Assembly: GCF_002939865.1 (NCBI RefSeq) | Contig: NZ_MDEE01000017.1 | Location: 1 to 64,000, forward strand | Length of the DNA stretch: 64,000 nt | Reading direction: 5' to 3' | Source of the DNA: Xanthomonas dyei | Lineage (GTDB): Bacteria; Pseudomonadota; Gammaproteobacteria; Xanthomonadales; Xanthomonadaceae | Shown here: piece by piece, positions 8,574 to 18,585 of the stretch | Position numbering within the stretch: position 1 is the first letter of the stretch | How the letters are laid out: the number at the start of each line of letters is the position of its first letter | The notes under the pieces: model-generated | Databases searched by the model: none | What the model saw: the letters and a program-made list of their open reading frames with translations, nothing else | What the model was told of the DNA's origin: nothing | Translations under genes and position numbers: made by a program

Positions 8574-10547
8574 TCAGCCCGTATCCAACCCATGCTTGCG
8601 CAGCTTGCGATACAGCGTATTGCGGCTGATGCCCAGTGCGTCGGCGGTACGGCTGACATTCCAGCGGTGGCGTTCGAGTTGTTGTTGCAATACCAGGCGT
8701 TCGGCCTGATCCAGCGCCACCCGGCCAGGCATGTCGTCGGCGGCCACGGCACGGCCATCGACCAGGCACGGCGCGCTGCCGGCATCGACGATTTCCTGCG
8801 GCAGGTTGGGCAGGCGGATCACGCCGTCGCTGCACAGCACTGCCGCGGTACGCAGCACATTGCGCAGTTGGCGCAGGTTGCCTGGCCAGGCGTAGCTGAG
8901 CAGTTTGTGCATTGCCTCTTCGCTGATGCGTACGCTGTGCTCTGCGTTTTCTTCGCGCATCAGGGTGCGGATCAACTCGGCTTTGTCGCTGCGCTCGCGC
9001 AGTGGGGGCAGATGCAACACCACACCGTTTAGCCGGTAATACAAGTCCTCGCGAAACTCGCCTGCGGCTACGCGTTGCGCCAGGTCGCGATGGCTTGCGC
9101 TGATGACGTGCAGCTCCAGCGGCACCGCACGTTCGCTCCCCAGCGGGGTGACGCATTGTTCTTCCAGCACGCGCAGCAGGCGGCTTTGCAGTGGCAACGG
9201 CATGTCGCCGATTTCATCCAGAAACAGCGTACCGCCGCTGGCTTGCAGCAATTTGCCATGCCGGCCTTCGCGCGCGGCATCGGTGAAGGCACCGCGCGCA
9301 TAACCGAACAACTCGCTTTCGATCAGCGCCTCGGGAATGGCGGCGCAATTGATCGCGACAAACGCACCGCTGGCCCAGGGCGAGCCACGGTGCACCGCCT
9401 TGGCGAATTCCTCCTTGCCGGTGCCGGTGTCGCCACGCAGCAGGATCGAGACGCGGTGCGCGGCCAGTTTCAGCGCATTGGCCAGGTTGTGGCGCATGCG
9501 CGGGTCCGAGCCGACGTGCTCGCCTGGCTGCAGGTCCGAATCCGGTGCGGCCTGCGCCGGCCCGCCCACCGCCGGTAGCACCGGGCGGGCGCGTGGCGGG
9601 CGCACCAGCGCATAGAAGCGCCGCCCGTGGCAGGCGCAGCGGATCGACCACAGGGTGCCGGCGTCGCTGCCTGCACGGTGTTCGATGGTGTCGAAGTCCA
9701 GCTGCATCACCTGCGAGATGTCGCGGCCTACGAGCTGGCTGCGATCGATCTTGCCCAACTGCTCCAGCACCGCTTCGTTGACCGCCAGCACGCGGCCATC
9801 GGCACCGATGGCGATCAATGCCTCGTGCAACAACCCGGCAAATTCCGGTCGGCTGTGAAAGCGCAGGATGAAGGCATGACCGAACTGATTGAGGAAATGC
9901 GAGCGCGAAATCTGTGCGGCCGACATGCTCACTAGGGCCACGGTATGGCGCTGGATCTGTTTGCTGTCCTGTGCGTTGGGGGTGGACGCATCCAGCACCG
10001 CCAGTAGCCCGCCGTGCGGGTCCAGGATCGGCGCACCGCTGCACGACAGCGGCAGGTGTCGGGTCAGATAGTGTTCGCCGCGATGCACGCTGACCGCCGT
10101 GCGCTCGGCCGCGCAGGTGCCCAGGCCGTTGGTGCCCTGATGGCATTCGGCCCAGCTGGCGCCACAGAACAGCCCCGCCTGGCGGAACTCGCGCAGCAGG
10201 GTGGAGTCGTGCACGCTGTGCAGCACGGTGGCATCGGCATCGCCAAAGATCACCGCGTAGCCGCTGCCGGCGATCTGCTCGTACAGGTTTTCCATTTCCA
10301 CCTTGGCGATGCGCAGCACCTCGCCAAGGCGCTGCTGGCGCTCACGCACGTGCAGGGCGTCGTGCACTAGCGGTTCGGGCGTCGCCTCGGGCAGCAGCGC
10401 GTAGTCCTCAAGACAACGCCGCCACGACCGCGCCAGCGGCGCCGCCAATGGCGCAATGTCGCGCAGCCGTCTGATCTGCCGGAGTACATCCGGTTCGATC
10501 TCCGGCAAGGCGATGGAGGGAGCGGCGACAACGCTTGGCTCGGACAT
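8574..10547 (-). CDS. Sigma-54-dependent activator, AcoR type (GAF-AAA+-Fis)
   Basis: 657 residues. A cytoplasmic enhancer-binding activator of sigma-54 promoters. The N-terminal region matches AcoR-like GAF sensors (IFGDADATVLHSV, GLFCGASWAECHQGTNGLGT), a middle PAS-like segment follows, then the AAA+ domain with Walker A GDTGTGKE and Walker B GTLFLDEIGD, and a C-terminal Fis helix-turn-helix (SRTADALGISRNTLYRKL). The sigma-54 contact loop reads GAFTDA instead of GAFTGA. Start ATG with GAGGAA 9 bases upstream. It lies 1.2 kb from pepM on the same strand, and nothing ties it to the phosphonate operon. The inducer is unknown. Confidence 0.9.
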   Translation of the reverse strand: MSEPSVVAAPSIALPEIEPDVLRQIRRLRDIAPLAAPLARSWRRCLEDYALLPEATPEPLVHDALHVRERQQRLGEVLRIAKVEMENLYEQIAGSGYAVIFGDADATVLHSVHDSTLLREFRQAGLFCGASWAECHQGTNGLGTCAAERTAVSVHRGEHYLTRHLPLSCSGAPILDPHGGLLAVLDASTPNAQDSKQIQRHTVALVSMSAAQISRSHFLNQFGHAFILRFHSRPEFAGLLHEALIAIGADGRVLAVNEAVLEQLGKIDRSQLVGRDISQVMQLDFDTIEHRAGSDAGTLWSIRCACHGRRFYALVRPPRARPVLPAVGGPAQAAPDSDLQPGEHVGSDPRMRHNLANALKLAAHRVSILLRGDTGTGKEEFAKAVHRGSPWASGAFVAINCAAIPEALIESELFGYARGAFTDAAREGRHGKLLQASGGTLFLDEIGDMPLPLQSRLLRVLEEQCVTPLGSERAVPLELHVISASHRDLAQRVAAGEFREDLYYRLNGVVLHLPPLRERSDKAELIRTLMREENAEHSVRISEEAMHKLLSYAWPGNLRQLRNVLRTAAVLCSDGVIRLPNLPQEIVDAGSAPCLVDGRAVAADDMPGRVALDQAERLVLQQQLERHRWNVSRTADALGISRNTLYRKLRKHGLDTG

Positions 10548-11040
10548 GGGCCAGCGTTCCTCAGTGGGCGCGAGACGTCAGTAGACGCACAAACCGGCCG
10601 TATGCTCAAACTGCATTGCAGCAAACTGCGTCGCGCGTCGCGTCATGCGGGGTCTTTATGGCCGGCGGCCAGAGCGTGTCCGGGACGGTAGCGGTTGCTG
10701 CGCGCGCAGTTTCCAGCGCGGCTGACATGCCCTTCTCTTGGCTGTGTGAGAAGGCGAGCTCGGCGGTTGGCGTGAGCGCCGGGGGAGCAAAAAGCAGGCG
10801 CGGGCGGCGCGTGGGCTGATGCGGAGGGTCGTTTCGACGCGCTTGTGCGGTGCCGCTACGCGCGTCCCCTCATCCGTCAATGCGGGGCACCTTCTGCCGA
10901 CGGGAGAAGGAACAGGGTGCATCGCTCGCCAGAGCCCGCGTCACCAACGCGGGCCAGGCACGGCGCACGGGTGGCGTTGCGCGTACGGTGCGCAGCTGCG
11001 CTGCCGCACCGCTGCCGCACCGCTGCCGCTCAGCACAGCC
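10548..11040. other. Intergenic region with dispersed repeat
   Basis: 493 bases between the activator start and the kinase stop, no supported gene. It carries the activator promoter region, a dispersed palindromic repeat near 10866-10920, and a short gctgccgcacc tandem repeat at about 10998-11030. Confidence 0.6.
10866..10920. repeat. Dispersed intergenic palindromic repeat
   Basis: Contains gcaccttctgccgacgggag followed by aagg. This resembles the common Xanthomonadaceae intergenic unit built around CACCTTCTCCCG with a complementary GGGAGAAGG arm. Confidence 0.5.
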
Positions 11041-11973
11041 TCAGAGCGCGTAGCCGAACTGTTGCTTGAACTGATCGTTGAATTCGGCGAAATCGAAGCG
11101 CTGATTCTGGGTGCCGGGGTGTTCCACCTTCAGCGCGCCCATCAGATTGCCCATGCGCCCGATCGTCAGCCAGTCGTAGTTGTGCTGGATGCCGTAGATC
11201 AGGCCGGCGCGGAACGCATCGCCGCAGCCGGTGGGGTCGACCACGCGGCGTTCGTGCGCCGGCGGGATGTCGTAGGTCTTTTCGGGCGTGTGTACCAGCG
11301 CGCCCTTCGGGCCCTGCGTGGTGATGTAGGCCTGCACGCGCGAGACGATGTCCTTCTCGTTCCAGCCGGTGCGTTCCTGCAACAGGTTGGACTCGTAGTC
11401 GTTGACCACCACGTAATCGGCCTGCTCGATGAATTCACGCAGCTCGGGGCCGTTGAACAACGGCATCGCCTGGCCAGGATCGAAGATGAAAGGAATGCCG
11501 CCGGCAGCGAACTCTTCCGCGTTCTGGATCATGCCTTCGCGGCCGTCCGGGCCGACCAGGCCCAGCGTCACGCCCGGCACGTCGCGCACGTGATTCTCGT
11601 AGCTGCGCATCATCGCGCCCGGATGGAAGGCGGTGATCTGGTTGTTGTCGTGGTCGGTGGTGATGAAGGCCTGCGGGGTAAACAGGTCGTCGATGATCTT
11701 CACGCGCGACAGGTCGATGCCCAGCGTTTCGAAATGTTCGCGGTACGGCCCGAAATCCTGGCCCACCGTGCCCATCGGAATCGGCGCACCGCCGAGCAGA
11801 TGCAGGTTGTAGGCGATGTTGCCGGCGCAGCCGCCGAACTCGCGGCGCATGCGCGGCACCAGGAACGACACATTCAGGATGTGCACCTTGTCCGGCAGGA
11901 TGTGATTCTTGAACTGGTCCGGGAACACCATGATGGTGTCGTAGGCGAGGGAACCACAGATCAGTGCGGACAT
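11041..11973 (-). CDS. PfkB-family carbohydrate/nucleoside kinase (probable adenosine kinase)
   Basis: 310 residues. Ribokinase-like fold: an N-terminal Gly-Gly block (REFGGCAGNIAYNLHLLGG), the phosphate/substrate region PIPMGTVGQDFG, and the C-terminal PfkB signature VVDPTGCGDAFRAG with the catalytic aspartate and anion hole. Orthologues in xanthomonads are usually annotated adenosine kinase, which makes AMP from adenosine. Other PfkB substrates are possible. It stands alone, divergent from mreB across about 275 bases. Confidence 0.85.
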   Translation of the reverse strand: MSALICGSLAYDTIMVFPDQFKNHILPDKVHILNVSFLVPRMRREFGGCAGNIAYNLHLLGGAPIPMGTVGQDFGPYREHFETLGIDLSRVKIIDDLFTPQAFITTDHDNNQITAFHPGAMMRSYENHVRDVPGVTLGLVGPDGREGMIQNAEEFAAGGIPFIFDPGQAMPLFNGPELREFIEQADYVVVNDYESNLLQERTGWNEKDIVSRVQAYITTQGPKGALVHTPEKTYDIPPAHERRVVDPTGCGDAFRAGLIYGIQHNYDWLTIGRMGNLMGALKVEHPGTQNQRFDFAEFNDQFKQQFGYAL

Positions 11974-12104
11974 CGAGTCAGGCCTTTACGTAAGGAAATA
12001 CCCGCCAGTTGCCGGCATGGCGGCGGGACGGCGCCAACGCCGCGGCGCAAAGGGTAACGGCTGTGATCGATCAGGGCCACAACCGCGTGCCATGCCCGGC
12101 GTGA

Positions 12105-13295
<1,191 letters not shown>

Positions 13296-13302
13296 TGCGT
13301 TC

Positions 13303-13465
13303 GGGAATCGGGAATCGGGATTTGGGAATCGCAAAAGCATTCCCTGCCGATGCTCCTGCGCGGTTGCGACGCGGTCCCGCTAAAGTGAGTTTTCGCCTCA
13401 GCCGTCTCGCGGGCAGCCAAGTGCTCTCCGATTTCCCATTCCCGACTCCCCATTCCCGGCCCTGA
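13303..13465. repeat. 'gggaatcggga'-type intergenic repeats
   Basis: Tandem cgggaatcgggaatcggga copies just after mreB and the inverse type (cccattcccgactcccca) just before mreC flank a central segment. This is a recurrent Xanthomonas intergenic pattern, also present after dacC. Confidence 0.6.
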
Positions 13466-13467
13466 AA

Positions 13468-14607
13468 GTGCCCTCCTACGCCGGTCCTCCCGTCGCCTCC
13501 CGTCCGGGCGAAGTCACCTCCACGCTGCGGCTGCTGGTCTATCTGGTGCTGGCGATCACGTTGATCGCGCTCGATAGCCGCGGCAGCTGGCTGAGCCAGG
13601 TGCGAATGCAGGCCAATCTGCTGATCCAGCCGATCTGGGCAGTGGCGGGGTTGCCAGGGCGTATCGGGTCGCAGGTGCGCGACAACGCCGCCACGCATGC
13701 GCAACTGGTGGAAGAAACCCGCGACCTGCGCAATCAGCTGCTGGTCGCCAACGCCCGCCTGACCCGGCTGCAGACCGCCGCGCTGGATAACGCGCAGCTG
13801 CGCGAGCTGCTCAACGTGGCCGAGCGCCGTGGCCTGGACGTGCAGCTGGCGCCGATCCTGGATATCGACCTGGACCCGACCCGCCAGCGTCTGCTGCTGG
13901 ATGCCGGCAGCCGCGATGGCGTGTTGATGGGCCAGGCCGTGATCGATGCCGGCGGCCTGATGGGCCAGGTGATCGAAGTGACCCCGCTGCATTCGACCGT
14001 CTTGCTGCTGACCGACCCCGACCACGCGGTGCCGGTGAGCGTGGCGCGCAACGGCGTGCGCCTGATCGTCTACGGCCGCGGCGACCGGCTCGAATTGCGC
14101 GACATCCCGCTGAGCGCCGGCGTGCAGGTGGGCGATGAAATCGTCACCTCCGGCCTGGGCGGCCGCTTCCCGGCCGGCTTCCCGGTGGGCAAGGTCTCCG
14201 AACTGCATCCCGACGACACCCATGCCTTTTTGGTCGGCGAGCTGACCCCGGCCGCCAAGCTCGACCGGGGCCGCGACGTGCTGTTGTTGCGCGCCGGCAA
14301 GCCGCTGCGGGTGGTGCCGGGACCGGAGTCGGGACCCGAGTCGGGACCCGAGTCGGGACCGGAGTCGGGACCGGGGACCGGGGACCGGGGACCCGGGAAT
14401 AGCAACGGCAACAGCAGCGGCAGCGAGGACGGTAATGGAGCGGCGGCGGGTAGCAGTCCCGCGCCCCACGCTTCTTCCCGGGTCCCCGGTCCCCGGTCCC
14501 CGGTCCCGGCTCCCCAGAATGCCGCGCCAGCCGCGACGTCCAGCGCTTCTTCCCGGGTCCCCGGTCCCCAGTCCCCGGTCCCGGCTCCACCGGAGACGGA
14601 CCAATGA
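13468..14607 (+). CDS. mreC: Rod shape-determining protein MreC
   Basis: 379 residues. An inner-membrane bitopic protein with a periplasmic beta domain that scaffolds MreB, MreD and PBP2. One transmembrane helix at about residues 15-37 (LRLLVYLVLAITLIAL), a coiled coil, then the MreC core (LDIDLDPTRQRLLLDAGSRD, AVIDAGGLMGQV, DEIVTSGLGGRFPAGFPVG). The first in-frame start is GTG. The core ends near residue 285; the remaining 90 residues are low complexity (GPESGPES repeats, then two copies of SSRVPGP[RQ]SPVPAP) encoded by G/C-rich tandem repeats of the same kind found between genes. Overlaps mreD by ATGA. Confidence 0.95.
   Translation: MPSYAGPPVASRPGEVTSTLRLLVYLVLAITLIALDSRGSWLSQVRMQANLLIQPIWAVAGLPGRIGSQVRDNAATHAQLVEETRDLRNQLLVANARLTRLQTAALDNAQLRELLNVAERRGLDVQLAPILDIDLDPTRQRLLLDAGSRDGVLMGQAVIDAGGLMGQVIEVTPLHSTVLLLTDPDHAVPVSVARNGVRLIVYGRGDRLELRDIPLSAGVQVGDEIVTSGLGGRFPAGFPVGKVSELHPDDTHAFLVGELTPAAKLDRGRDVLLLRAGKPLRVVPGPESGPESGPESGPESGPGTGDRGPGNSNGNSSGSEDGNGAAAGSSPAPHASSRVPGPRSPVPAPQNAAPAATSSASSRVPGPQSPVPAPPETDQ
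14323..14589. repeat. 'gggaccgg' repeat blocks inside the mreC 3' end
   Basis: A tandem block of gggacc[gc]gagtc and ggggaccgg units at about 14323-14397, and two inverse-orientation direct copies of tcttcccgggtccccggt at about 14471-14514 and 14544-14588. All stay in the mreC frame. Confidence 0.75.
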
Positions 14608-15089
14608 CCCGCATGCGCAACACCTGGATCCTGCCGGTGAGCCTGCTCATCGCGCTGGTGCTGGGTCTGCTGCCGTTGCCGGAGGTGGTGCAGCCGCTGC
14701 GCCCGTACTGGGTGGCGCTGGTGCTGGCCTACTGGGTGATCGAGGAGCCGGATCGGGTGGGCTTGGGTGTGGCCTTCGTGGCCGGCGTGCTGGCCGATCT
14801 GCTGTACGGCGGGCTGCTGGGCGAGCAGGCGCTGCGGCTGGTGATCATGACCTTCATCCTGCAGCGCTTCCGCGCGCGGATGCGGTTTTTCCCGGTGTCG
14901 CAGCAGGCGCTGGCGATCGGCGGGCTGCTGCTCAACGACCGTATCGTGTCTTCGGCGGTGCATCTGGCGGTCGGCGAGCCGACCCTGCCGTGGAGTTACT
15001 GGTGGGCGCCGCTGCTGGGCATGGCGCTGTGGCCGCCGCTGTTCGTGTTGCTGGATGCGGTGCGCCTGGGCAAGCGGAGCAAGAAGTAG
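14604..15089 (+). CDS. mreD: Rod shape-determining protein MreD
   Basis: 161 residues, almost entirely hydrophobic with five or six predicted transmembrane helices (WILPVSLLIALVLGLLPL, YWVALVLAYWVI, GVAFVAGVLADLLYGGLLG and others). It is the inner-membrane partner of MreC in the elongasome. It starts inside the mreC stop (ATGA) and is followed 3 bases later by mrdA, so the three are co-translated. Confidence 0.95.
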   Translation: MTRMRNTWILPVSLLIALVLGLLPLPEVVQPLRPYWVALVLAYWVIEEPDRVGLGVAFVAGVLADLLYGGLLGEQALRLVIMTFILQRFRARMRFFPVSQQALAIGGLLLNDRIVSSAVHLAVGEPTLPWSYWWAPLLGMALWPPLFVLLDAVRLGKRSKK

Positions 15090-15092
15090 TCC

Positions 15093-17153
15093 ATGCACGG
15101 TCGGCGCCAACCCAAGAATCCGCATGCCGAGGCCGAGCAGTTCCGCCGCCGGGCGGTGCTGGGGTTTGTGATGGTGGTGATCTGCCTGGTCGGCCTGGGC
15201 GGCTGGTATTTCAAGCTGCAGGTGCTCGACCACGAGGTCTACGCCACGCGCTCGGAAGCCAATCGCATCAAGCCCAAACCGGTGGTACCCGGGCGCGGCA
15301 TGATCTACGACCGCACCGGCCGGTTGCTGGCCGAAAACGTGCCGGCGTTCCGGCTGGACGTGACCCCGGACAAGGTCGCCGACATGGACGCCATGCTGGC
15401 CGCGCTGGGCAAGGTGATCCCGATCGCGCCGGAGGATCTGGAACGCTTCAACCGTGAGCGCCGCGCGCGCCGCAGCTTCCTGCCGGTCACCCTCAAGCTG
15501 CGCATGAGCGATGAAGAGATGGCGCGCTTTGCGGTGGAGCGCTGGCGCTTCCCGGGCGTGGAGCTGGAGCCATATCTGACCCGGCGCTACCCGTACGGGC
15601 CGCTGTTCGCGCACATCATCGGCTACGTCGGCCGCATCGACGAAAAAGATCTGGCGGTGCTGGGCGAGGGCAACGCCGCGCTCACCCATATGGGTAAGTC
15701 CGGCCTGGAGCGCTATTACGAACAGGACCTGCGCGGGCAGGTTGGCTACGAGCAGGTCGAGACCAATGTGCAGGGGCGGGCGATCCGCACCGTCGGCCGG
15801 GTCGCGCCGCAGTCGGGTGCGGATCTGCGGCTGTCGGTGGATGCCGATCTGCAGCGCGCGATGGTGGCGGCGTTCGGCGAACACGAAGGTGCGGCCATTG
15901 CGATGGATCCGCGCACCGGCGAGATCCTGGGCATGGTCAGCCTGCCCAGCTACGACCCCAATCTGTTCGTCAACGGCATCTCGCATACCGACTTCAAGAT
16001 GCTCAACGACAATCCGTCGCGGCCGCAGTTCAACCGGCTGGTGCTCGGTGGCGTGGCGCCGGGCTCCACGCTCAAGCCGCTGATCGCCCTGGCCGGCCTG
16101 GATAGCGGCCTGCGCCGGCCGGAAGACCGGGTGTTGTCCACCGGCATGTTCTATCTGCCCGGCGTCAGCCGCGGCTGGGGCGACTCGCACCGTGGCGGCC
16201 ACGGCTGGACCGATCTGCGCAAATCCATCGCCCAATCGGTCAATACCTACTACTACCGCCTGGCGGTGGACATGGGCATCGAGCGCTTCGACCACTACAT
16301 GGGCGGGTACGGCTTCGGCGCGCCCACCGGGCTGGATCTGCTGGGCGAAATCGGCGGCATCCTGCCGTCGCCGGCCTACAAGTACAAGACCCGCAAGGAG
16401 CGCTGGTACCCCGGCGACACCGTCAACATCGCCATCGGCCAGGGCGACTGGAAAGTGACGCCGTTGCAATTGGTCCGCGGCATCTCGGCGATCGCCAGCG
16501 GCCTGCTGCTGCGCCCGCATCTGGTGCTGGAAGAACGCACCGGCTTCGATCACCCCTGGCAGCCGATGATCCAGCCGCCGGGCAAGCCGATCAGCCCGAA
16601 TCCGGCGCATCTGCAAGTGGTGCGCGAGGGCATGATGGACACCATGCGCCCCGGCGGTACCGGCTACGCCATCACGCCCGGCGCGCCGTATCAGATGGCC
16701 GGCAAGACCGGCACCGCGCAGGTGGTCAGCCGCAAGGGCGTGGCCGCCGTGGACCCGCGCAGTCTGCCGATGCACCTGCGCCACCGCGGCCTGTTCGTCG
16801 GCTTTGCGCCGGCCGACAACCCGGTCATCGCGGTGGCGGTGGCGGTGGAGGGCGGAGGCTTCGGTACCAGCTCGGCAGCGCCGATCGCACGCAAGATCTT
16901 CGACGCCTGGCTGCTGGGCAAGATGCCTGCGGGCATCCTGCCGCTGGACAGCGAACTGGGCATGACCGCCGTGGGCATCAACCAGTTCGAAGCCGGTGCA
17001 ACCGATGCACGTGCGGCCGGTGATGCGGCCGCCGCCACGCTGGAAGAATTGCCGGTGGTGATCGGCCAGACCGCCGTTGCGCTGGATCCCAGCACGCCCG
17101 CGCAGCCGGTGGTACCGGATGTGCCGGATGCGGTGCAGGAGACCGATCATTGA
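15093..17153 (+). CDS. mrdA: Penicillin-binding protein 2 (elongasome transpeptidase)
   Basis: 686 residues. Class B PBP that cross-links peptidoglycan during cell elongation with RodA. Single N-terminal transmembrane helix (about residues 20-40), dimerisation domain with PGRGMIYDRTGRLLAENVP, and the transpeptidase motifs S-T-L-K (GVAPGSTLKPL), S-V-N (AQSVNTYY) and K-T-G (KTGTAQVV). A roughly 60-residue acidic Ala/Pro tail follows the catalytic domain and is longer than in E. coli. Its stop overlaps the rodA start. Confidence 0.97.
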   Translation: MHGRRQPKNPHAEAEQFRRRAVLGFVMVVICLVGLGGWYFKLQVLDHEVYATRSEANRIKPKPVVPGRGMIYDRTGRLLAENVPAFRLDVTPDKVADMDAMLAALGKVIPIAPEDLERFNRERRARRSFLPVTLKLRMSDEEMARFAVERWRFPGVELEPYLTRRYPYGPLFAHIIGYVGRIDEKDLAVLGEGNAALTHMGKSGLERYYEQDLRGQVGYEQVETNVQGRAIRTVGRVAPQSGADLRLSVDADLQRAMVAAFGEHEGAAIAMDPRTGEILGMVSLPSYDPNLFVNGISHTDFKMLNDNPSRPQFNRLVLGGVAPGSTLKPLIALAGLDSGLRRPEDRVLSTGMFYLPGVSRGWGDSHRGGHGWTDLRKSIAQSVNTYYYRLAVDMGIERFDHYMGGYGFGAPTGLDLLGEIGGILPSPAYKYKTRKERWYPGDTVNIAIGQGDWKVTPLQLVRGISAIASGLLLRPHLVLEERTGFDHPWQPMIQPPGKPISPNPAHLQVVREGMMDTMRPGGTGYAITPGAPYQMAGKTGTAQVVSRKGVAAVDPRSLPMHLRHRGLFVGFAPADNPVIAVAVAVEGGGFGTSSAAPIARKIFDAWLLGKMPAGILPLDSELGMTAVGINQFEAGATDARAAGDAAAATLEELPVVIGQTAVALDPSTPAQPVVPDVPDAVQETDH

Positions 17154-18268
17154 GTGACATCCTGCGCTGGTTGGCGGACATGGCCGCGCGTTTTACCCGC
17201 AGCCTGGACTGGGTGTTGTGCCTGGCGCTGGGCGGCTTGATGGTGATCGGCCTGTCGGTGCTCAAGAGTGCCGGCGGCACGGCCAACGGCGATCATCTGG
17301 TGATGGCGCAAGGCATCCGCTTCGTCATCGGCGTGGCCGCGATGTGGGGCATCTCGCGCATGTCGGTGCTGCGCCTGCGCGCCTGGACCCCGTGGGTGTA
17401 TGGCTTGTCGATGCTGCCGTTGCTGGCGGTGTTTGCGCTGGGCACCGGCAAATACGGCCGGCAGTGGCTGGATCTGAAAGTGTTCTATCTGCAGCCGGCC
17501 GAGTTGCTCAAGATCAGCCTGCCGATGATGGCGGCCTGGTATCTGCATCGCATGCCGCTACCGCCGCGCATCTCCACCGTGCTGGTCACCTGCATGATCA
17601 TCGGCGTGCCTACCGCGTTGATCATGTTGCAGCCGGACTTCGGTACCGGCGTGCTGATCGCCGCCAGCGGCGTGTTCGTGCTGCTGCTGGCTGGTCTGCC
17701 GTGGTGGTGGGTGGCCGTGGGTCTGGGCGGTGTGGCGGCGGCGGCGCCGATCGCCTGGTTCTGGCTGCTGCGGCCGTACCAGAAGGACCGCATCATGATG
17801 TTCCTCAACCCCGAGAACGACGCGCTCGGCGCCGGCTGGAACATCATCCAGTCCAAGATCGCGATTGGCTCCGGCGGGTTGGATGGCAAGGGCTGGGGGT
17901 TGGGCTCGCAATCGCATCTGAACTTCATTCCCGAACAGACCACCGACTTTGCGTTTTCGGTGCTCAGCGAAGAATTCGGCTGGATCGGCGTGGCCACCGT
18001 GCTCACGCTCTATCTCATCGTCATCGGCCGCTGCCTGTGGATCGCCTCGCAGGCGCGCGATACCTATTCGCGCCTGGTCGCCGGCGCCACCGGTCTGGCG
18101 TTCTTCGTCTACGTGCTGGTCAACGGCGGCATGATCTCCGGCCTGCTGCCGGTGGTCGGCGTGCCCATGCCCTTGATGAGTTACGGCGGCACCTCGGCGG
18201 TGTCGTTGCTGGCCGGATTGGGCCTGGTGATGGCAGTAAAGACGCACCGACCGGTCCATGGGTATTGA
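17150..18268 (+). CDS. rodA: Rod shape-determining protein RodA (SEDS glycosyltransferase)
   Basis: 372 residues, about ten transmembrane helices. It polymerises lipid II into glycan strands with PBP2. SEDS landmarks: FYLQPAELLKISLP, LQPDFGTGVLI, the long periplasmic loop ending HLNFIPEQTTDFAFSVLSEEFG, and the C-terminal PLMSYGGTS motif. The frame begins with TTG at 17150, overlapping the mrdA stop by four bases. Last gene of the shape operon. Confidence 0.96.
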   Translation: MSDILRWLADMAARFTRSLDWVLCLALGGLMVIGLSVLKSAGGTANGDHLVMAQGIRFVIGVAAMWGISRMSVLRLRAWTPWVYGLSMLPLLAVFALGTGKYGRQWLDLKVFYLQPAELLKISLPMMAAWYLHRMPLPPRISTVLVTCMIIGVPTALIMLQPDFGTGVLIAASGVFVLLLAGLPWWWVAVGLGGVAAAAPIAWFWLLRPYQKDRIMMFLNPENDALGAGWNIIQSKIAIGSGGLDGKGWGLGSQSHLNFIPEQTTDFAFSVLSEEFGWIGVATVLTLYLIVIGRCLWIASQARDTYSRLVAGATGLAFFVYVLVNGGMISGLLPVVGVPMPLMSYGGTSAVSLLAGLGLVMAVKTHRPVHGY

Positions 18269-18362
18269 GGCGTGGCGGTGTCGCAGCGGCGCATTGCATC
18301 GTCGCACGTGACGCGCCAGCGGCATGCGTGACAGTGCAACCCTGATGGATGCGACACGCGTG

Positions 18363-18378
18363 TGTCAGCGCGCTGACA
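18363..18378. repeat. Perfect 16-bp palindrome
   Basis: TGTCAGCGCGCTGACA reads the same on both strands. It sits about 95 bases after rodA and 65 bases before the PIP box of the polygalacturonase gene. It could be an operator or part of the rodA terminator. Confidence 0.5.
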
Positions 18379-18442
18379 AAGCACAAATAACGCCGCGTTT
18401 TGCGCGCTGCATTGCAATGACGGCACAGCGAAGCAGGCCGGC

Positions 18443-18467
18443 TTCGTGCGCGCGGCATCGGGTTCGC
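18443..18467 (+). promoter_or_regulatory. PIP box (HrpX-binding plant-inducible promoter)
   Basis: TTCGT (18443-18447), exactly 15 bases, then TTCGC (18463-18467). This fits the TTCGB-N15-TTCGB form bound by HrpX in Xanthomonas. A TANNNT-type -10 box lies the expected 30 bases downstream, and the polygalacturonase start is about 118 bases further on. Confidence 0.75.
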
Positions 18468-18497
18468 TCGCGTTCTGCATGTGATGGCCGCGCTCCG

Positions 18498-18503
18498 TAG
18501 AGT
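18498..18503 (+). promoter_or_regulatory. -10 box paired with the PIP box
   Basis: TAGAGT, separated from the second PIP half-site by 30 bases, inside the 30-32 base window known for HrpX-controlled promoters. Confidence 0.65.
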
Positions 18504-18585
18504 TCGCCATGCTGCCGCAGTGATAGCGGCCGCGTCGCGTTGCCTCTGCAGGTGCGCGCCATTCCTCTTTCTGGTGCCTCTTTCC

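Noticed and set aside
13468..14607. Frameshifted or broken mreC because of the unusual C-terminal repeats
   Set aside because: The frame stays open through all repeats to a stop that overlaps mreD by ATGA, and the complete core domain is present.
14070..17150. A 1,026-codon open frame on the minus strand
   Set aside because: It is antisense to mreC, mreD and mrdA, whose protein motifs are unmistakable. Long shadow frames are common in high-GC DNA, and its translation is His/Gln/Arg-rich without any domain.
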